A DNA stretch of 5,821 bases from Eubacterium sp. (GTDB lineage: Bacteria > Bacillota > Clostridia > Lachnospirales > Lachnospiraceae), in contig JAFSTZ010000256.1 in the NCBI GenBank assembly GCA_017445525.1, positions 1 to 5,821 of the forward strand, given 5' to 3'. Below the pieces are notes generated by a model, which did not search any database, was not told where the DNA came from, and worked only from the letters and a program-made list of their open reading frames with translations. Below, one piece after another: positions 5,771 through 5,821 of the stretch (positions are counted from its first letter, which is position 1; each line of letters opens with the position of its first letter). The translations under genes were made by a program, and so were the position numbers.

Positions 5771-5821
5771 ACGATCTGCTCCTCCAGTTTGTTTATATCA
5801 TCGATTATCAAGGCCTTTATC
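5749..5821 (-). CDS. 3' end of an upstream gene overlapping the toxin, possible antitoxin
   Basis: From the right edge, one minus-strand frame stays open for 23 codons and ends at TAA (5751-5749). The visible tail contains DDINKLEEQIVCLDGKN, an acidic helix with a short polar end. The two alternative frames meet stops within the first few codons, or before the toxin start, so this is the only frame that can reach the overlap. It overlaps the first 22 bases of the toxin gene, and its LEE codons contain the toxin ribosome binding site. This is the arrangement of an antitoxin placed before its toxin, but too little of the protein is visible to name a family. Confidence 0.5.
   Translation of the reverse strand, partial: IKALIIDDINKLEEQIVCLDGKN
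5779..5785 (-). promoter_or_regulatory. Ribosome binding site of the HicA-like gene inside the upstream frame
   Basis: GGAGGAG on the minus strand lies eight bases before the ATG at 5770. It sits within the codons of the overlapping upstream gene, so ribosomes finishing that gene could reinitiate here. Confidence 0.75.

Overview
The window looks like chromosomal DNA of a motile, Gram-positive, low-to-moderate-GC Firmicute, most likely a Lachnospiraceae relative (Butyrivibrio/Roseburia/Lachnospira type). The reasons are a full-length RNase Y, strong AGGAGG ribosome binding sites, a FliK-like flagellar protein of the large clostridial type behind a SigD/FliA-like promoter, and two secreted proteins with short Firmicute signal peptides. 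Genus and species cannot be fixed from this sequence alone. I see no rRNA, tRNA, CRISPR array, insertion sequence or phage gene.

Layout from left to right: (1) bases 1-498, minus strand, the N-terminal 166 residues of a secreted protein that runs off the left edge and carries five evenly built Y-x(5-6)-G hairpin motifs. (2) bases 499-795, a divergent intergenic region with a sigma-A promoter facing left and a SigD-like promoter facing right. (3) bases 796-2775, plus strand, a 659-residue FliK-like hook-length control protein. (4) A shared hairpin terminator at 2777-2807, then rny (RNase Y) on the minus strand at 2823-4385, with its own near-consensus promoter at 4466-4494. (5) bases 4681-5430, plus strand, a 249-residue secreted protein of unknown function with two aromatic repeats and a duplicated C-terminal domain, driven by a promoter at 4585-4613. 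(6) A 10-bp hairpin at 5497-5525. (7) At the right edge, minus strand, a HicA-like small toxin (5552-5770) overlapping the last codons of an upstream gene that runs off the window and may be its antitoxin.

The genes alternate in orientation and each has its own promoter, so this is a run of single-gene transcription units rather than one operon or pathway. Only the edge pair (toxin and overlapping partner) looks translationally coupled. The most distinctive points are the SigD-type promoter on a FliK-like gene with no flagellar gene visible beside it, the duplicated domain in the secreted protein at 4681-5430, and the coupled HicA-like gene at the right edge. Nothing in the window proves a new multi-gene system.
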